From an uncultured Phascolarctobacterium sp. (GTDB taxonomy: Bacteria > Bacillota > Negativicutes > Acidaminococcales > Acidaminococcaceae), in NCBI GenBank assembly GCA_900544795.1, contig UQWM01000008.1, positions 1 to 64,000 of the forward strand: 64,000 bases of DNA, in the 5' to 3' direction. Positions 9,610 to 20,130 of this stretch are shown here, piece by piece. A program made the position numbers and the translations under genes. A model generated the notes under the pieces. It was given only the letters and a program-made list of their open reading frames with translations, made no database searches and was not told the DNA's origin. Numbering within the stretch: position 1 is the first letter of the stretch; each line of letters opens with the position of its first letter.

Positions 9610-10764
9610 TTACTTCACAAAGATTTCAAAAACTTCATTGCTGAAGCGCATCCCTTGCTCCGTAAGCCTCAACCGTTTTTTATCAGTGTCTAAGGCGACT
9701 AATTTTTCTTTTATGAACCGTGCTAATTCCGCACCAAATTTTAACATCACGTCACACTTAAAACGCTGCTCCGCTTCCCGCAGATCTATGCCTTCAAACG
9801 TGCGCAATCCCATAAACAAATATTCTGCCAGCTGCGTCTCTGCATCAAGACGTTCTACTACACCTGCTGCCACACCGCTGCCGACGCTTTTAATATATTC
9901 AGCTACGTTAGGCACTGCCGTAAAGCGCTGCTGCCCGTTAAAGCTGCAGGCCGCACTTCCAAAAGACAGATACGGCAGATAGTGCCAGTAGACAAGATTA
10001 TGCCTGGACTCCTGCCCTGCCATCGCATAGTTGGATATTTCGTAGCGCTTGAGTCCCTGTGATGGCAGATATTCCTGTACCAGCTCATACATGGCCAACT
10101 GCATATCCTCATCCGGTAAAACAATTTTACCTTCATCTAATAAGTGCGCCAAAGGCGTGCCTTCTTCTACAGTCAGGCCATACACCGACAAATGCTGCAA
10201 GCCTGCGCCCGTCAAAATTTTTAGGCTCTGCTGCAATGTTGCCAGGTTCTGCCCCGGCAAGCCATAGATCAGGTCGGCACTGATGCGTTCAAAACCAGCG
10301 TCCTGAGCCATAGCCAACGCTTCAAGAGCCTCACTTGCCGTATGGATGCGGCCTACCGCCCGCAGTTCGTTATCGTTCAGGCTCTGCACGCCAAAGCTGA
10401 TACGATCAAAGCCCAGCTCTTTAAAAAAGCGTAGCTTCTGTTTGTCGGCAGTACCCGGATTGACTTCGATAGTCGCCTCGGCAGGCTGCCGCCACAAGCC
10501 ATTTTTATGCAGCACTTTCACCAGCTCCGTCAGCAGTTTTTCGGGCAGCAGCGACGGGGTGCCGCCGCCAAAATAAACTGTAGCGTCGGCGGCAACCGGC
10601 ATGCTCTGCCCCCGCTGCTCTATCTCACAGCACACAGCTTTTGTATAAGCCGCCATATCCGCTTCGCTGAAACCGGCATAGGAAGCAAAGTCACAATATA
10701 AACATTTTTGCAAGCAAAAAGGGGTATGTAAATATACCCCTTGGATTTGTTCCCATTTTTGCAT
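9610..10764 (-). CDS. hemW: Radical SAM heme chaperone HemW
   Basis: 384 residues. The radical SAM motif is CLQKCLYC near residue 17, with YFGGGTPSLLP following, and a C-terminal winged-helix region as in HemW/HemN-like proteins. HemW binds heme and SAM and inserts heme into respiratory enzymes; older annotation calls it oxygen-independent coproporphyrinogen oxidase. It starts one base after lepA ends, a pairing common in Firmicutes, and is followed directly by the hrcA promoter. Confidence 0.93.
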   Translation of the reverse strand: MQKWEQIQGVYLHTPFCLQKCLYCDFASYAGFSEADMAAYTKAVCCEIEQRGQSMPVAADATVYFGGGTPSLLPEKLLTELVKVLHKNGLWRQPAEATIEVNPGTADKQKLRFFKELGFDRISFGVQSLNDNELRAVGRIHTASEALEALAMAQDAGFERISADLIYGLPGQNLATLQQSLKILTGAGLQHLSVYGLTVEEGTPLAHLLDEGKIVLPDEDMQLAMYELVQEYLPSQGLKRYEISNYAMAGQESRHNLVYWHYLPYLSFGSAACSFNGQQRFTAVPNVAEYIKSVGSGVAAGVVERLDAETQLAEYLFMGLRTFEGIDLREAEQRFKCDVMLKFGAELARFIKEKLVALDTDKKRLRLTEQGMRFSNEVFEIFVK

Positions 10765-10765
10765 T

Positions 10766-12565
10766 TTAGTCCATCTTCAAAATCGCCATAAAAGCCTCTT
10801 GCGGCAATTCAACACTGCCTACCTGCTTCATGCGCTTTTTACCTTCTTTTTGTTTTTCCAGCAGCTTGCGCTTACGGCTGATATCGCCGCCATAGCACTT
10901 GGCCAAAACGTCTTTGCGCATCGCCCTTACGTTCTCACGGGCAATGACCTTGGTGCCGATAGTGGCCTGTACAGGTATCTCAAACATTTGACGTGGGATC
11001 AGGCTGCGCAGCTTTTCTACCAGCTGACGGCCGCGGGACGTAGCTTTTTCGCGGTGTACGATCGCCGACAGGGCATCCACCGGATCGCCGTTCAAAAGGA
11101 TATCTACCTTTACCAGACTGGAAGTACGGTAGCCGGCCAGCTCGTAATCCAGCGACGCATAGCCACGGGTAACTGATTTCAAACGGTCAAAATAATCGTA
11201 AATGATCTCACTGAGCGGCAAAGCATAATGGATCATAACACGGGTTTCATCTAAATACGTCATATTCTCATATTCGCCGCGTTTTTCCTGCGACAGTTCC
11301 ATCACCGCACCTACATAATCCTTCGGTACGATGATCGTCGCATTGACATACGGCTCTTCAACATGCTCGATGACCGTCGGATCGGGGAAGTTAGAGGGGT
11401 TATCGACTAATTCCACATCACCGTTAGTACGGAACACCTGATAAATAACGTTGGGCGCCGTAGTGATCAGCGTCAGATTATATTCACGCTCCAAGCGTTC
11501 TTTGATAACGTCCATATGCAGCAGGCCCAAAAAGCCGCAGCGGAAGCCAAAACCCAAAGCAACGGAAGTCTCAGGCTCAAAAACCAGCGAAGCATCGTTC
11601 AGCTGCAATTTCTCCAAAGCATCACGCAAATTGTCATAATCCGAATTTTCTACAGGATACAAACCGCAGAAGACCATCGGCGTCGCTTTGCGATAGCCCG
11701 GCAGCGCTGACGCAACTGGATTATTGGCATCGGTAACAGTATCACCCACACGGGCATCTTTAACATTTTTGATAGCAGCGGCAAAAAAGCCAACCTGACC
11801 AACCTCAAGTGAATCCACATTGACCAGGTTAGGCTTGAACACGCCCACTTCGGTCACTTCAAATTCTGCATTGGTAGCCATCATTCTGATCTTCATCCCG
11901 CGTTTGATAAAGCCGTCGATAACGCGCACATACAGCACAACGCCCTTATAAGCGTCGAATTTGGAATCGAACACCAGCGCCTGCAAAGGAGCAGTGCTGT
12001 CGCCTGTAGGAGCAGGAACCTTCGCTACGATAGCTTCCAAAACATCTTCGATACCCAGACCAGTCTTAGCGCTGGTTAAAACAGCTTCCGACGCGTCGAT
12101 ACCGATGACTTCTTCGATCTCATGCTTTACACGTTCTGGGTCGGCACTGGGCAGATCCACTTTATTGATAACGGGGATGATCTCCAGATCATTATCCAAA
12201 GCCAGATAAACGTTAGCCAGAGTCTGTGCTTCGATACCCTGTGAGGCGTCGATGACCAGCAAAGCACCTTCGCAGGCCGCCAAAGCGCGCGATACCTCAT
12301 AGGTGAAATCCACATGGCCCGGCGTATCGATAAAATTGAGCATATACTCCTCGCCGTTTTTAGCCTTGTAGCTGCTGCGCACAGCCTGCGCCTTGATCGT
12401 GATACCCCGTTCACGCTCCAAGTCCATCGAGTCGAGGATCTGCTCCTCCATCTCCCGCTTCGTTAATGTGCCGGTGTGCTCTATCAGCCTGTCGGCCAAC
12501 GTAGATTTGCCATGGTCGATATGGGCAATTATAGAAAAATTACGGATCTTCTTCTGGTCCATCAT
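10766..12565 (-). CDS. lepA: Elongation factor 4 (LepA)
   Basis: 599 residues from ATG 12565, preceded by AAGGAG; the frame also has an upstream TTG that is less likely. GTPase motifs are [17 protein letters not shown] and NKVDLP, and the C-terminal domain ends [17 protein letters not shown], specific to LepA. It acts on ribosomes during initiation or stalled translocation. Cotranscribed with hemW. Confidence 0.98.
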   Translation of the reverse strand: MMDQKKIRNFSIIAHIDHGKSTLADRLIEHTGTLTKREMEEQILDSMDLERERGITIKAQAVRSSYKAKNGEEYMLNFIDTPGHVDFTYEVSRALAACEGALLVIDASQGIEAQTLANVYLALDNDLEIIPVINKVDLPSADPERVKHEIEEVIGIDASEAVLTSAKTGLGIEDVLEAIVAKVPAPTGDSTAPLQALVFDSKFDAYKGVVLYVRVIDGFIKRGMKIRMMATNAEFEVTEVGVFKPNLVNVDSLEVGQVGFFAAAIKNVKDARVGDTVTDANNPVASALPGYRKATPMVFCGLYPVENSDYDNLRDALEKLQLNDASLVFEPETSVALGFGFRCGFLGLLHMDVIKERLEREYNLTLITTAPNVIYQVFRTNGDVELVDNPSNFPDPTVIEHVEEPYVNATIIVPKDYVGAVMELSQEKRGEYENMTYLDETRVMIHYALPLSEIIYDYFDRLKSVTRGYASLDYELAGYRTSSLVKVDILLNGDPVDALSAIVHREKATSRGRQLVEKLRSLIPRQMFEIPVQATIGTKVIARENVRAMRKDVLAKCYGGDISRKRKLLEKQKEGKKRMKQVGSVELPQEAFMAILKMD

Positions 12566-12840
12566 ATTCTCCTTCAATATATAATCTTGCTAAGGCGACG
12601 TTGCCGCCGTATATTCAGTACAGAGTATTATATCATTTTTAGCCATAGTTAAGCAAATACTAACTACGGCGGCAAAATTTATTTTTCAGGCAGTACCCAG
12701 ATTCTTCTTTGCAGAATTATGAAAGTATATAAAGTGGCACTCAGGAGCACTTCACAAATAATTTACAGCAAATCATCGTTTTAACCTGTTACAATATAAG
12801 AGACGATAAAAGAATTATTACTAAGAAAGGAATTTTTACC

Positions 12841-13380
12841 ATGGATACTTTAACTACTATTGCAACACGCCGCTCGACACGTGTTTATAAACCTGAACAA
12901 ATCAGCGACTCTCAGCTGCAAACTATTTTAGCTGCCGGTTGGGCTTCCCCTGTCGGCCATGGAGCTTACAGCGAATTATATATTTCCGTCGTGCAAAACC
13001 CCAAAATTTTAGAAGCCTTTGCTGAATATTGCGGCCAGGCCTTCGGCAACCCCAAATACAATCCATTTTACGGCGCCCCGACCCTGATCGTTGTATCAGC
13101 CAAACCCAAAGCCGACGGTCAGCTGGTTTATATTGCTGACGTAGGCTGCATCCTTGAAAATATGCAGCTGGCAGCAACGGATATCGGACTTGGCTCCGTT
13201 TACCTTTGGGCCCTTTTGAACCGCATCCCCCAAAGCCCGCAGTTCATCGCCAGCCTGGAACTGCCCGAAGGCTTTAAACCAGTTTCGGCTATGGCGCTTG
13301 GTTATCCGGCTAAACCGCTTGAAAAACGTACCCTGTCTGACATCAAGCCGGACCGCATAGCGACTAAAATCATCAAATAA
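12841..13380 (+). CDS. Nitroreductase family protein
   Basis: 179 residues with the nitroreductase opening TIATRRSTRVYKPEQIS (FMN phosphate contacts at RRS) and the closing pattern MALGYPAKP. A small FMN-dependent NAD(P)H oxidoreductase; the substrate cannot be named. It has its own ribosome site (AAAGGAA) and stands alone between divergent lepA and downstream rpsT. Confidence 0.9.
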   Translation: MDTLTTIATRRSTRVYKPEQISDSQLQTILAAGWASPVGHGAYSELYISVVQNPKILEAFAEYCGQAFGNPKYNPFYGAPTLIVVSAKPKADGQLVYIADVGCILENMQLAATDIGLGSVYLWALLNRIPQSPQFIASLELPEGFKPVSAMALGYPAKPLEKRTLSDIKPDRIATKIIK

Positions 13381-13411
13381 AGTATTTTGCGGAATAATTT
13401 GCAGAAATCCC

Positions 13412-13440
13412 TTGCAGAATTAACTCCTTCGTGGTAGAAT
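13412..13440 (+). promoter_or_regulatory. Promoter of rpsT
   Basis: TTGCAG (13412-13417), 17-base spacer, TAGAAT (13435-13440), placing the start site about 30 bases before the rpsT start codon. Confidence 0.75.
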
Positions 13441-13478
13441 ACTTTAGTAAACGTATTTAATTGTAGGAGGTGAATTCG

Positions 13479-13742
13479 TTGCCGAACATTAAATCTTCCA
13501 TCCGTAGTGTAAAAACCGACGCTGAACGTCGCGCCAAAAATGCTCCGATCAAGGCTGCTATCCGCAATGCTGCTCGTAAAGTAGTTGCAGTAACCATGAC
13601 CGGCTCTCAAGAAGAAGCACAAGCAACTTTTGCGACTGCAACCGGTTTGATTGATAAAGCTTCTCGCAAAGGTATCATCCATAAGAACGCTGCAAACCGC
13701 AAAAAATCCAGACTTGCAAAAAAAGTCAATGCTATGGACTAA
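13479..13742 (+). CDS. rpsT: 30S ribosomal protein S20
   Basis: 87 residues from TTG 13479, preceded at 8 bases by AGGAGG. The family begins PNIKS right after the initiator, as here (LPNIKSSIRS), so the upstream GTG at 13470 is rejected. S20 binds 16S rRNA at the base of the 30S body. A rare start codon is known for rpsT in other bacteria, where it supports autoregulation. Own promoter and terminator. Confidence 0.97.
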   Translation: MPNIKSSIRSVKTDAERRAKNAPIKAAIRNAARKVVAVTMTGSQEEAQATFATATGLIDKASRKGIIHKNAANRKKSRLAKKVNAMD

Positions 13743-13757
13743 TCTCTACAGCACTTA

Positions 13758-13786
13758 AAGCCTGCTCATTCGAGCAGGCTTTTTTA
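13758..13786 (+). terminator. rpsT terminator
   Basis: Stem AAGCCTGCTC / GAGCAGGCTT with ATTC loop followed by TTTTT. Confidence 0.9.
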
Positions 13787-13923
13787 TTTGTTCTTAATCT
13801 TTTGGATTTCATATGCTTTTTCTATGCCATTGTTATATATTTTGAATTAGTTTGTGGATTTTATTTAAAACATAAAAGTGTTATAATGATAAAAATACAT
13901 CCTAAAGAACAGGAATGATACAA

Positions 13924-15713
13924 ATGGACGGCAACGCGAAAGTATTTGCGGCACAAGAAGCTTTGCAACAGATAAAACAGCTTTTAGCAGAGAATCAGCC
14001 TTTTTCCGGTACTATCGACAGTTTGGAAAAGATACTGGGCTTGACCGAGGTTATAAAGCATATTTCCGTTATTCGACTGCAAAACGAGCACCACCTTGCA
14101 GAGGCTTTTCATTACCCCGATAACACGCCTTCCACACAGCAGGCTTTTTTAACTCGCAAGAGCCACCTGGTCGCCAAAAAATTAAAATTACAGCCTGTTA
14201 TTTACCCCCACGAGCTGAGCCAGCTTTTAGCAGAAAGCGGCTACAGCGGCACTGTAACAGCGGTTTTGATCTATCCGTTGCAATTTGAAGGGCATCTGTA
14301 CGGTTTCGTCGCTATTGAACCCGTTAAAGAATTGCAGCAATGGCAGCAGGCTGATTTTAACAAGCTTAATATCATGGCCAGTATTTTTGGGGCTTACTTT
14401 GCTAAAAAGAATGCTTTTGAACAGACTGCTCTGCAACAGAAAGTTTATACCTCTATCATCAATGGTATGAACAATCTTATTTATATTACCGATATCCATA
14501 CAAATAAAATCCTGTTTATGAACCAGACTATGAAAGATTCCTTTGCCTTAGAAGCACCGGAAGGCAAGATCTGCTGGAAGCTGTTGCAACAGAATATGTC
14601 GCAGCGCTGCACCTTCTGCCCTATTTCCAAATTGTTGCGCGACCCAACTCCTAATAAGGTCATCCATTGGGAAGAAGTTAATTCTAAAACAGGACGTGTC
14701 TATGATAATTTTGACAGTCTTATCACCTGGTTCGACGGCTCGCTGGTACATTTACAACAATCTGTCGATATCACCGATTCAAAAAAGTTTTTCCACGACG
14801 CCTGCTTTGATGAGTTAACTAACACGCTCACGCGCCGCGCCGGCAAAGAACTTTTAGCGAACCTGATCGCTGATTCACAAAGCAACAATTCGTCTTTCAT
14901 CACTTGTATGTTTGATATCAATTCCCTCAAACCTGTCAATGACACTTATGGCCACAGCGAAGGCGACAAGCTTATCATTCGGATCTGCAAAACCGTTAAA
15001 TCATATCTTGGCAGCAGCGATATCTTTTTCCGTCTCAGCGGGGACGAGTTTATAATTATTTTTACCGAGCATCCCCTACAGAATGTTAAAGAAGTTTTGC
15101 AAAAAATTTTACTGGAACTTAAAAACACTGCCAGCAAAGAAGGCCTGCCTTATGAACCATCATTTACCTACAGCCTTTTTGAATATAAGCCTACAAGCGA
15201 ATATACAATGAAGGATATTTTAAACCACGTCGATGAAAAAATGTATGAACAAAAACGTGCTTACCATATCCACATGCGCCAGCAGGAAGCAGCACTACAG
15301 CAGCGGGCAGGCCGCTTATTTCTTATCAGGCACAATATCTTTATGACGCACTGGTTGACAGTACCGACGATTACCTGTATGTCTGTGATGTCGAAAGTGA
15401 TATTTTTCACTACCCAAAAGCCATGGTCGAAGAATTTGACCTGCCGGGCGAGTACATCAAAAATGCCGCCGCGATTTGGAGCGCTAAAGTCCATCCAGAA
15501 GACCAAAGTGCTTTCCTGGCCTCTAACCAGGAGATTTTGGACGGACGCAGTAACAGCCACTATGTTGAATACCGGGCGCAGAACAAAGCTGGCAAATGGA
15601 TCTGGGTACGCTGCCGGGGACGTATGCAGTATAACGACCTGGGCGAACCAAAACTCTTTGCCGGTTTTATAAAAAAATTGGGTGAAGACTATGACCCTGA
15701 TGCCAAACAATAA
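13924..15713 (+). pseudogene. Diguanylate-cyclase-like signalling protein, frameshifted before its last PAS domain
   Basis: From ATG 13924 (AGGA upstream; an alternative ATG lies at 13915) the frame encodes a GAF-like region (about 1-165), a PAS-like region with CTFC (about 170-290) and a GGDEF domain with SGDEF in place of GGDEF near residue 378. Near 15295-15315 the match passes to another frame, which continues as a PAS_3-type domain (YQAQYLYDALVDSTDDYLYV, then AMVEEFDLPG, then WIWVRCRG) to the stop at 15711-15713; the first frame runs on as nonsense to 15672. One indel therefore splits the gene, with no homopolymer at the site. Related Negativicutes proteins continue into further GGDEF/EAL domains, absent here. 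Cyclic-di-GMP synthesis is the family role; activity of the truncated form is uncertain. Confidence 0.75.
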
Positions 15714-15723
15714 CTCAACATAA

Positions 15724-15755
15724 AAAAAGCTCATTCCATAAGGAATGAGCTTTTT
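15724..15755. terminator. Bidirectional terminator between the GGDEF gene and sepF
   Basis: AGCTCATTCC / GGAATGAGCT hairpin flanked by runs of A on the left and T on the right, so it can serve both converging genes. Confidence 0.88.
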
Positions 15756-15776
15756 TTATTTATGAATAAGTGCGTA

Positions 15777-16139
15777 TTATCTTCCCAACCAGGAACGAGA
15801 GTTTTTCTTCACTGCTTCTTTGTCTACTTCCACATTATTGGGAGCATACATCAGCAAATTTTCACTTACTTTGGAAACAGTCGCGCCAATGATATAGCTG
15901 ACGCCGTTCAAATAGTCAAAAATGCGATTTTTCATCGAAGCATCAACAGCATCAAAGGATACCATCAAGGTCGCGCCGCTCATCAAAGAATCAGCGTACT
16001 CGCGCACGTCACTGAACTGACGCGGAGAACGTACCAAAATATCCATATGTCCGCCTTTGACTAAGTAAGGACCACTATAAACTTGATCTTCTTCTACATC
16101 GTTATGCCAAAGCTTACGTGCAGCATTTTTAAAATCCAT
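15777..16139 (-). CDS. sepF: Cell division protein SepF
   Basis: 120 residues, one SepF/DUF552 domain: MDILVRSPRQFSDVREYADS, LMVSFDAVDASMKNRIFDYL, GVSYIIGATVSKVSENLLMY. SepF polymerises and bundles FtsZ at the septum. The N-terminal membrane-binding helix is short here (FKNAARKLWH). It stands alone rather than in the usual ylm cluster; the next gene upstream, typA, is about 110 bases away. Confidence 0.9.
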   Translation of the reverse strand: MDFKNAARKLWHNDVEEDQVYSGPYLVKGGHMDILVRSPRQFSDVREYADSLMSGATLMVSFDAVDASMKNRIFDYLNGVSYIIGATVSKVSENLLMYAPNNVEVDKEAVKKNSRSWLGR

Positions 16140-16248
16140 CTTCTACGCCTCCAAACGTCCTTTTGGTCAGATAAGTTAACTGCTTACTTCTACATAAATT
16201 TCAAAAATCCTTCTTTTACAGAAAAAATTTTATATTTTTTGTAAATTA

Positions 16249-18066
16249 TTATGCTTTATTACGGGAACGCTGACGTCCACGTTCAACACGATCGAGGATC
16301 CTTTTACGCATACGGATGCTTTTAGGGGTAACTTCAACTAATTCGTCGTCGTTGATATGCTCCAAAGACTGCTCCAAGGAGAAAGTTTTGGGCGGAATCA
16401 AACGGATAGAGTCGTCACTGCCACTGGCACGCATATTGCTGACGTGTTTTTTCTTACAGGGGTTAACGTCCATGTCATCTTCACGAGTATTTTCGCCAAT
16501 GATCTGGCCTTCATAAATCTGCTCGGTCGGAGTGATGAACATAATGCCGCGCTCCTGGGCATTGCTGATACCATAAGCGGTAGTTTCACCGGTTTCAAAC
16601 GCTACCAGGCTGCCGCGGGTACGGCCGGGGATCTCGCCTTTATAATCGGCATAGCCTGCGAACACATGGTTCATGATGCCGTTGCCTTTTGTATCGGTCA
16701 GGAACTGGTTACGGAAACCGATCAGGCCACGGGCCGGGATCAAAAATTCCATACGCAGATAGCCTGCCATTTCAGTCATGTTAGTCAGCTCTGCTTTACG
16801 CAGACCCAGACCTTCCATAACGGCGCCCATAAATTCCTGAGGCACGTCGATAGTCAATGCTTCCATAGGTTCCTGCAAAGTGCCGGTCTCGTCATGGTGC
16901 ATGATTACTTTCGGTTTGCCGACCTGCAGCTCGTAGCCTTCACGGCGCATAGTCTCGATCAGAACGGACAGATGCAATTCGCCGCGGCCTGCAACAACAA
17001 ATGCGTCCGGGCTTTCAGTTTCTTCCAAACGCATGGAAACGTTGGTTTTAACTTCTTTGAACAAACGGTCACGCAGATGGCGACTGGTTACATATTCGCC
17101 TTCGCGGCCTGCAAAAGGACTGTTGTTGATCGAGAAGATCATCGACAGAGTCGGTTCGTCGATGCTGATACCCTGCAGTTTTTCAGGATTTTCAGCGTCA
17201 GCGATAGTATCACCGATATTAGCGTCAGCCAAACCGATCAGAGCGATAATGTCGCCTGCTCCGGCTTCGTTGGTCTCAACGCGTTTCAGGCCTTCGTAAG
17301 TGTACAAGCGGCCGATCTTGGCTTTACGAATTCCTTCGTCATCCATCAGGGCAATGGTCTCACCGTTGTGGATAGTACCGCGAACGATACGGCCTACAAC
17401 GATACGGCCTACATAATCATCATAGTCCAAGGTGTTGACCAGCATTTGCAGCGGTTCTTCCACTTCAACGTCAGGACCGGGGATGTTTTCCAGAATAACT
17501 TTAAACAAAGGTTCCAGATTATCGCTTTCTTCTTCCATCGTAAGTTTGGCAATGCCGTTGCGGGCAGAGGTCAAAACAACGGGGAATTCCAGCTGATCAT
17601 CATCGGCGCCCAGTTCGATAAAGAGGTCGAGGACCTCGTCGATAACTTCGGTGACACGTTGGTCAGGACGGTCGATTTTATTGATTACTACGATCGGTTT
17701 CAAATGCTGCTCCAACGCTTTGCGCAGAACGTATTTAGTCTGCGGCATCGGGCCTTCATAAGCGTCAACTAAAAGCAGTACGCCGTCGACCATAGTGAGT
17801 ACGCGTTCAACCTCGCCGCCAAAATCGGCATGGCCCGGGGTATCAAGAATGTTGATTTTAGTGCCTTTGTGCATAACTGCTGTATTTTTAGCCAAAATGG
17901 TAATACCGCGTTCACGTTCGAGCGCGTTGGAGTCCATAACGCGTTCTTCTACATGCTCGTTGGCACGGAAAATGTTGCTTTGCTTGAGCATCGCATCTAC
18001 AAGGGTAGTTTTACCATGGTCAACGTGGGCGATAATGGCAATATTTCGTAAATCATTTCTTAACAT
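16249..18066 (-). CDS. typA: Ribosome-associated GTPase TypA/BipA
   Basis: 605 residues. G1 AHVDHGKTT, switch region [11 protein letters not shown]3 DTPGHADF, G4 NKIDRP, then EF-G-like domains and the BipA C-terminal domain ([15 protein letters not shown]). Involved in 50S assembly and stress adaptation. Apparently monocistronic; the downstream gene sepF has its own start signals. Confidence 0.97.
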   Translation of the reverse strand: MLRNDLRNIAIIAHVDHGKTTLVDAMLKQSNIFRANEHVEERVMDSNALERERGITILAKNTAVMHKGTKINILDTPGHADFGGEVERVLTMVDGVLLLVDAYEGPMPQTKYVLRKALEQHLKPIVVINKIDRPDQRVTEVIDEVLDLFIELGADDDQLEFPVVLTSARNGIAKLTMEEESDNLEPLFKVILENIPGPDVEVEEPLQMLVNTLDYDDYVGRIVVGRIVRGTIHNGETIALMDDEGIRKAKIGRLYTYEGLKRVETNEAGAGDIIALIGLADANIGDTIADAENPEKLQGISIDEPTLSMIFSINNSPFAGREGEYVTSRHLRDRLFKEVKTNVSMRLEETESPDAFVVAGRGELHLSVLIETMRREGYELQVGKPKVIMHHDETGTLQEPMEALTIDVPQEFMGAVMEGLGLRKAELTNMTEMAGYLRMEFLIPARGLIGFRNQFLTDTKGNGIMNHVFAGYADYKGEIPGRTRGSLVAFETGETTAYGISNAQERGIMFITPTEQIYEGQIIGENTREDDMDVNPCKKKHVSNMRASGSDDSIRLIPPKTFSLEQSLEHINDDELVEVTPKSIRMRKRILDRVERGRQRSRNKA

Positions 18067-18174
18067 AAATTCCTATCTTCCTCTCTCTTTGAGCAGGCGG
18101 ACCGGCCGCCTGTAAAACCAAACCGTGCTTTCTAGAAAAAGCTGCGGCCTAATAACTACTCTAAAATTTAATGA

Positions 18175-18197
18175 AGGATGCTTGTCAAAAGCATCCT
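18175..18197 (-). terminator. Terminator-like hairpin after dctM
   Basis: AGGATGCTT / AAGCATCCT stem about 55 bases past the dctM stop on the minus strand, followed by a weak T-rich tail. Confidence 0.55.
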
Positions 18198-18251
18198 CCA
18201 CTATGACTAATTAATTATATTCTTTTTAACCTGCCCTGTCAATAAAAACCT

Positions 18252-19529
18252 CTATTTTACAATACCCGGCAGCCATGTAGCGATTTCGGGGAAGAAGCAG
18301 AGCAGCAAAATTTCCAGCGCCATAATGATCCCGAACGGTATAACGCCTTTGATGATCTGGGTCATCTTGCTGTCTGGGCTAATGCCCTGCAACACGAACA
18401 AATTCATGCCGACCGGCGGCGTAATCAGCGCCAGTTCCAGGTTGATAAGCATGACAACATTGAACCAGATCGGGTCGAAGCCAAGTTTCAAAATGATCGG
18501 GTACAGGATCGGCAGCGTGATGAAGATGATAGAAATGGATTCCAAAATACAGCCCAACACCAACAGCAGCATATTGATAGCTATAAAAACGATCCAGCGG
18601 CTGGTCTCCATTTCGGCAACCAGCGTTGTCAAAGCCTGCGGCACCTGCAAAATAGTCAGCACGAAGCCAAACAATGTCGCGCCGATCATAATGGCAAAAA
18701 TCATCGAGGTGGTTTTTACCGTATCTACCAAAATCTCGGGCATATCAGACAGCTTTAAGGTCCTGTAGATAACGAAGGTAATGAACAGGCTGTAGACCGT
18801 ACCGATAGCGGCCGCTTCCGTAGGAGTGAAAGCCCCCGTGTAGATACCGCCAACAACCAGCACCGGCAGCAGCAGTCCCCAGAAAGAGCTTTTCAGCGCT
18901 TGGATACGTTCGTCCCAGGATGCGGCTTCCTGCAAGGGAAGCTTGCGCGAGCGGTAAACCACGACACAGATAAAGAGCATCGTCAAAATCACTCCGGGAA
19001 CGACACCGGACATAAACAACTGTCCTACGGATTCACCGGTGATAGCACCGTATAAGATCATGGGTATCGATGGTGGTATCAAAATACCCAATGTACCGCC
19101 GGCTGCCACCGCGCCCAATACCAGCGTGCGGTCGTAACCGCGCGACAGCATTTCGGGAATGGCGATAGCGCCGATAGTAACAGCGCAAGCTACAGAGGAA
19201 CCTGTGATAGCGGCAAAGACAGCGCAGGCAAAAACCGTCGCTACACCCAGGCCGCCCGGCAAATGCCGCAGCCATTTATTACCCAGTTCAAACAGATCGT
19301 TGCCAACTTTACCAGTCAGCAGGATCTGGCTCATTAAAATGTATAAGGGCACAGCAGTCAAAACAAAATCGTCCAGAGATTTATAGGCTAAAATCGGTAT
19401 CTGCGCTAAAGCAGAGTCGCCGCCCATAAAGGCAAACATACCAAATAGCCCGGCCGTGCCTAACGAAAAAGCTACCGGCAAGCCTAAAATCAACAAACCT
19501 AATAAAATAGCAGTAAAGATAAGCAGCAT
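18252..19529 (-). CDS. dctM: TRAP transporter large permease (DctM)
   Basis: 425 residues and about 12 hydrophobic segments; GLPVAFSLGTAGL near the start and the block GGTLGILIPPSIPMILYG are typical of DctM. It forms the sodium-coupled channel of a tripartite ATP-independent periplasmic transporter. Starts one base after dctQ ends; last gene of lyase-dctP-dctQ-dctM. Confidence 0.95.
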   Translation of the reverse strand: MLLIFTAILLGLLILGLPVAFSLGTAGLFGMFAFMGGDSALAQIPILAYKSLDDFVLTAVPLYILMSQILLTGKVGNDLFELGNKWLRHLPGGLGVATVFACAVFAAITGSSVACAVTIGAIAIPEMLSRGYDRTLVLGAVAAGGTLGILIPPSIPMILYGAITGESVGQLFMSGVVPGVILTMLFICVVVYRSRKLPLQEAASWDERIQALKSSFWGLLLPVLVVGGIYTGAFTPTEAAAIGTVYSLFITFVIYRTLKLSDMPEILVDTVKTTSMIFAIMIGATLFGFVLTILQVPQALTTLVAEMETSRWIVFIAINMLLLVLGCILESISIIFITLPILYPIILKLGFDPIWFNVVMLINLELALITPPVGMNLFVLQGISPDSKMTQIIKGVIPFGIIMALEILLLCFFPEIATWLPGIVK

Positions 19530-19530
19530 C

Positions 19531-20055
19531 CTACTTTACCTCCTTACTGAAATCACCGGTGTTGATTTTTGCGATATCCACCAGTAAAGTTCGGACAAAT
19601 TGCAGCAGCAAAAGCCCCATACCTATAGGCAGTGCCATCTGCGGTATCCACATCGGAGTGCGCAGGGTGCTGGGCGAAGTGTTATCCATCTCCAGCGACA
19701 AAATCGCCATATCAAATGATTCCATAACAAAAACCGCGCAGAAAAAAATACCTACGCAAGTAGTAAAGACTTCAATAAAACAACGGGTGCGCGGCGACAG
19801 GCTGCCTACAACTATATCCACGTGGATATGCTTACCGGCGGCATAAGTTACCGACATCCCCAAAAAGCCCGCAATCAGCACGCAATAGACCGAAAGCTCG
19901 ATCGACCATTCCGTCGGGGCGTTGAACAGACCACGCATCACAACTTCGTAAAAAACCATCAGCGCAGGCATCAATATCAAAATACCGGCAATGACAGCAA
20001 CGATTTTTGTCACAGCGTCTAAAATTTTTCCATAGATCTCGATCGCGCTTTTCAA
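19531..20055 (-). CDS. dctQ: TRAP transporter small permease (DctQ)
   Basis: 174 residues with four membrane helices and the DctQ-type stretch FYEVVMRGLFNAPTEWSIEL. It pairs with DctM in the inner membrane. The intergenic gap to dctP is about 75 bases. Confidence 0.93.
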   Translation of the reverse strand: MKSAIEIYGKILDAVTKIVAVIAGILILMPALMVFYEVVMRGLFNAPTEWSIELSVYCVLIAGFLGMSVTYAAGKHIHVDIVVGSLSPRTRCFIEVFTTCVGIFFCAVFVMESFDMAILSLEMDNTSPSTLRTPMWIPQMALPIGMGLLLLQFVRTLLVDIAKINTGDFSKEVK

Positions 20056-20130
20056 GGCTTGCTCCTCACATTCATTATAAAATAACTGCCGCCGGCACTT
20101 TGCTCAGCGGCAGCCTTAAAATTGCTTCCG

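Noticed and set aside
16357..17772. Long plus-strand frame (471 codons) opposite typA
   Set aside because: It is a shadow of typA: composition is unlike a real protein, no ribosome site, and typA is unambiguous on the other strand.
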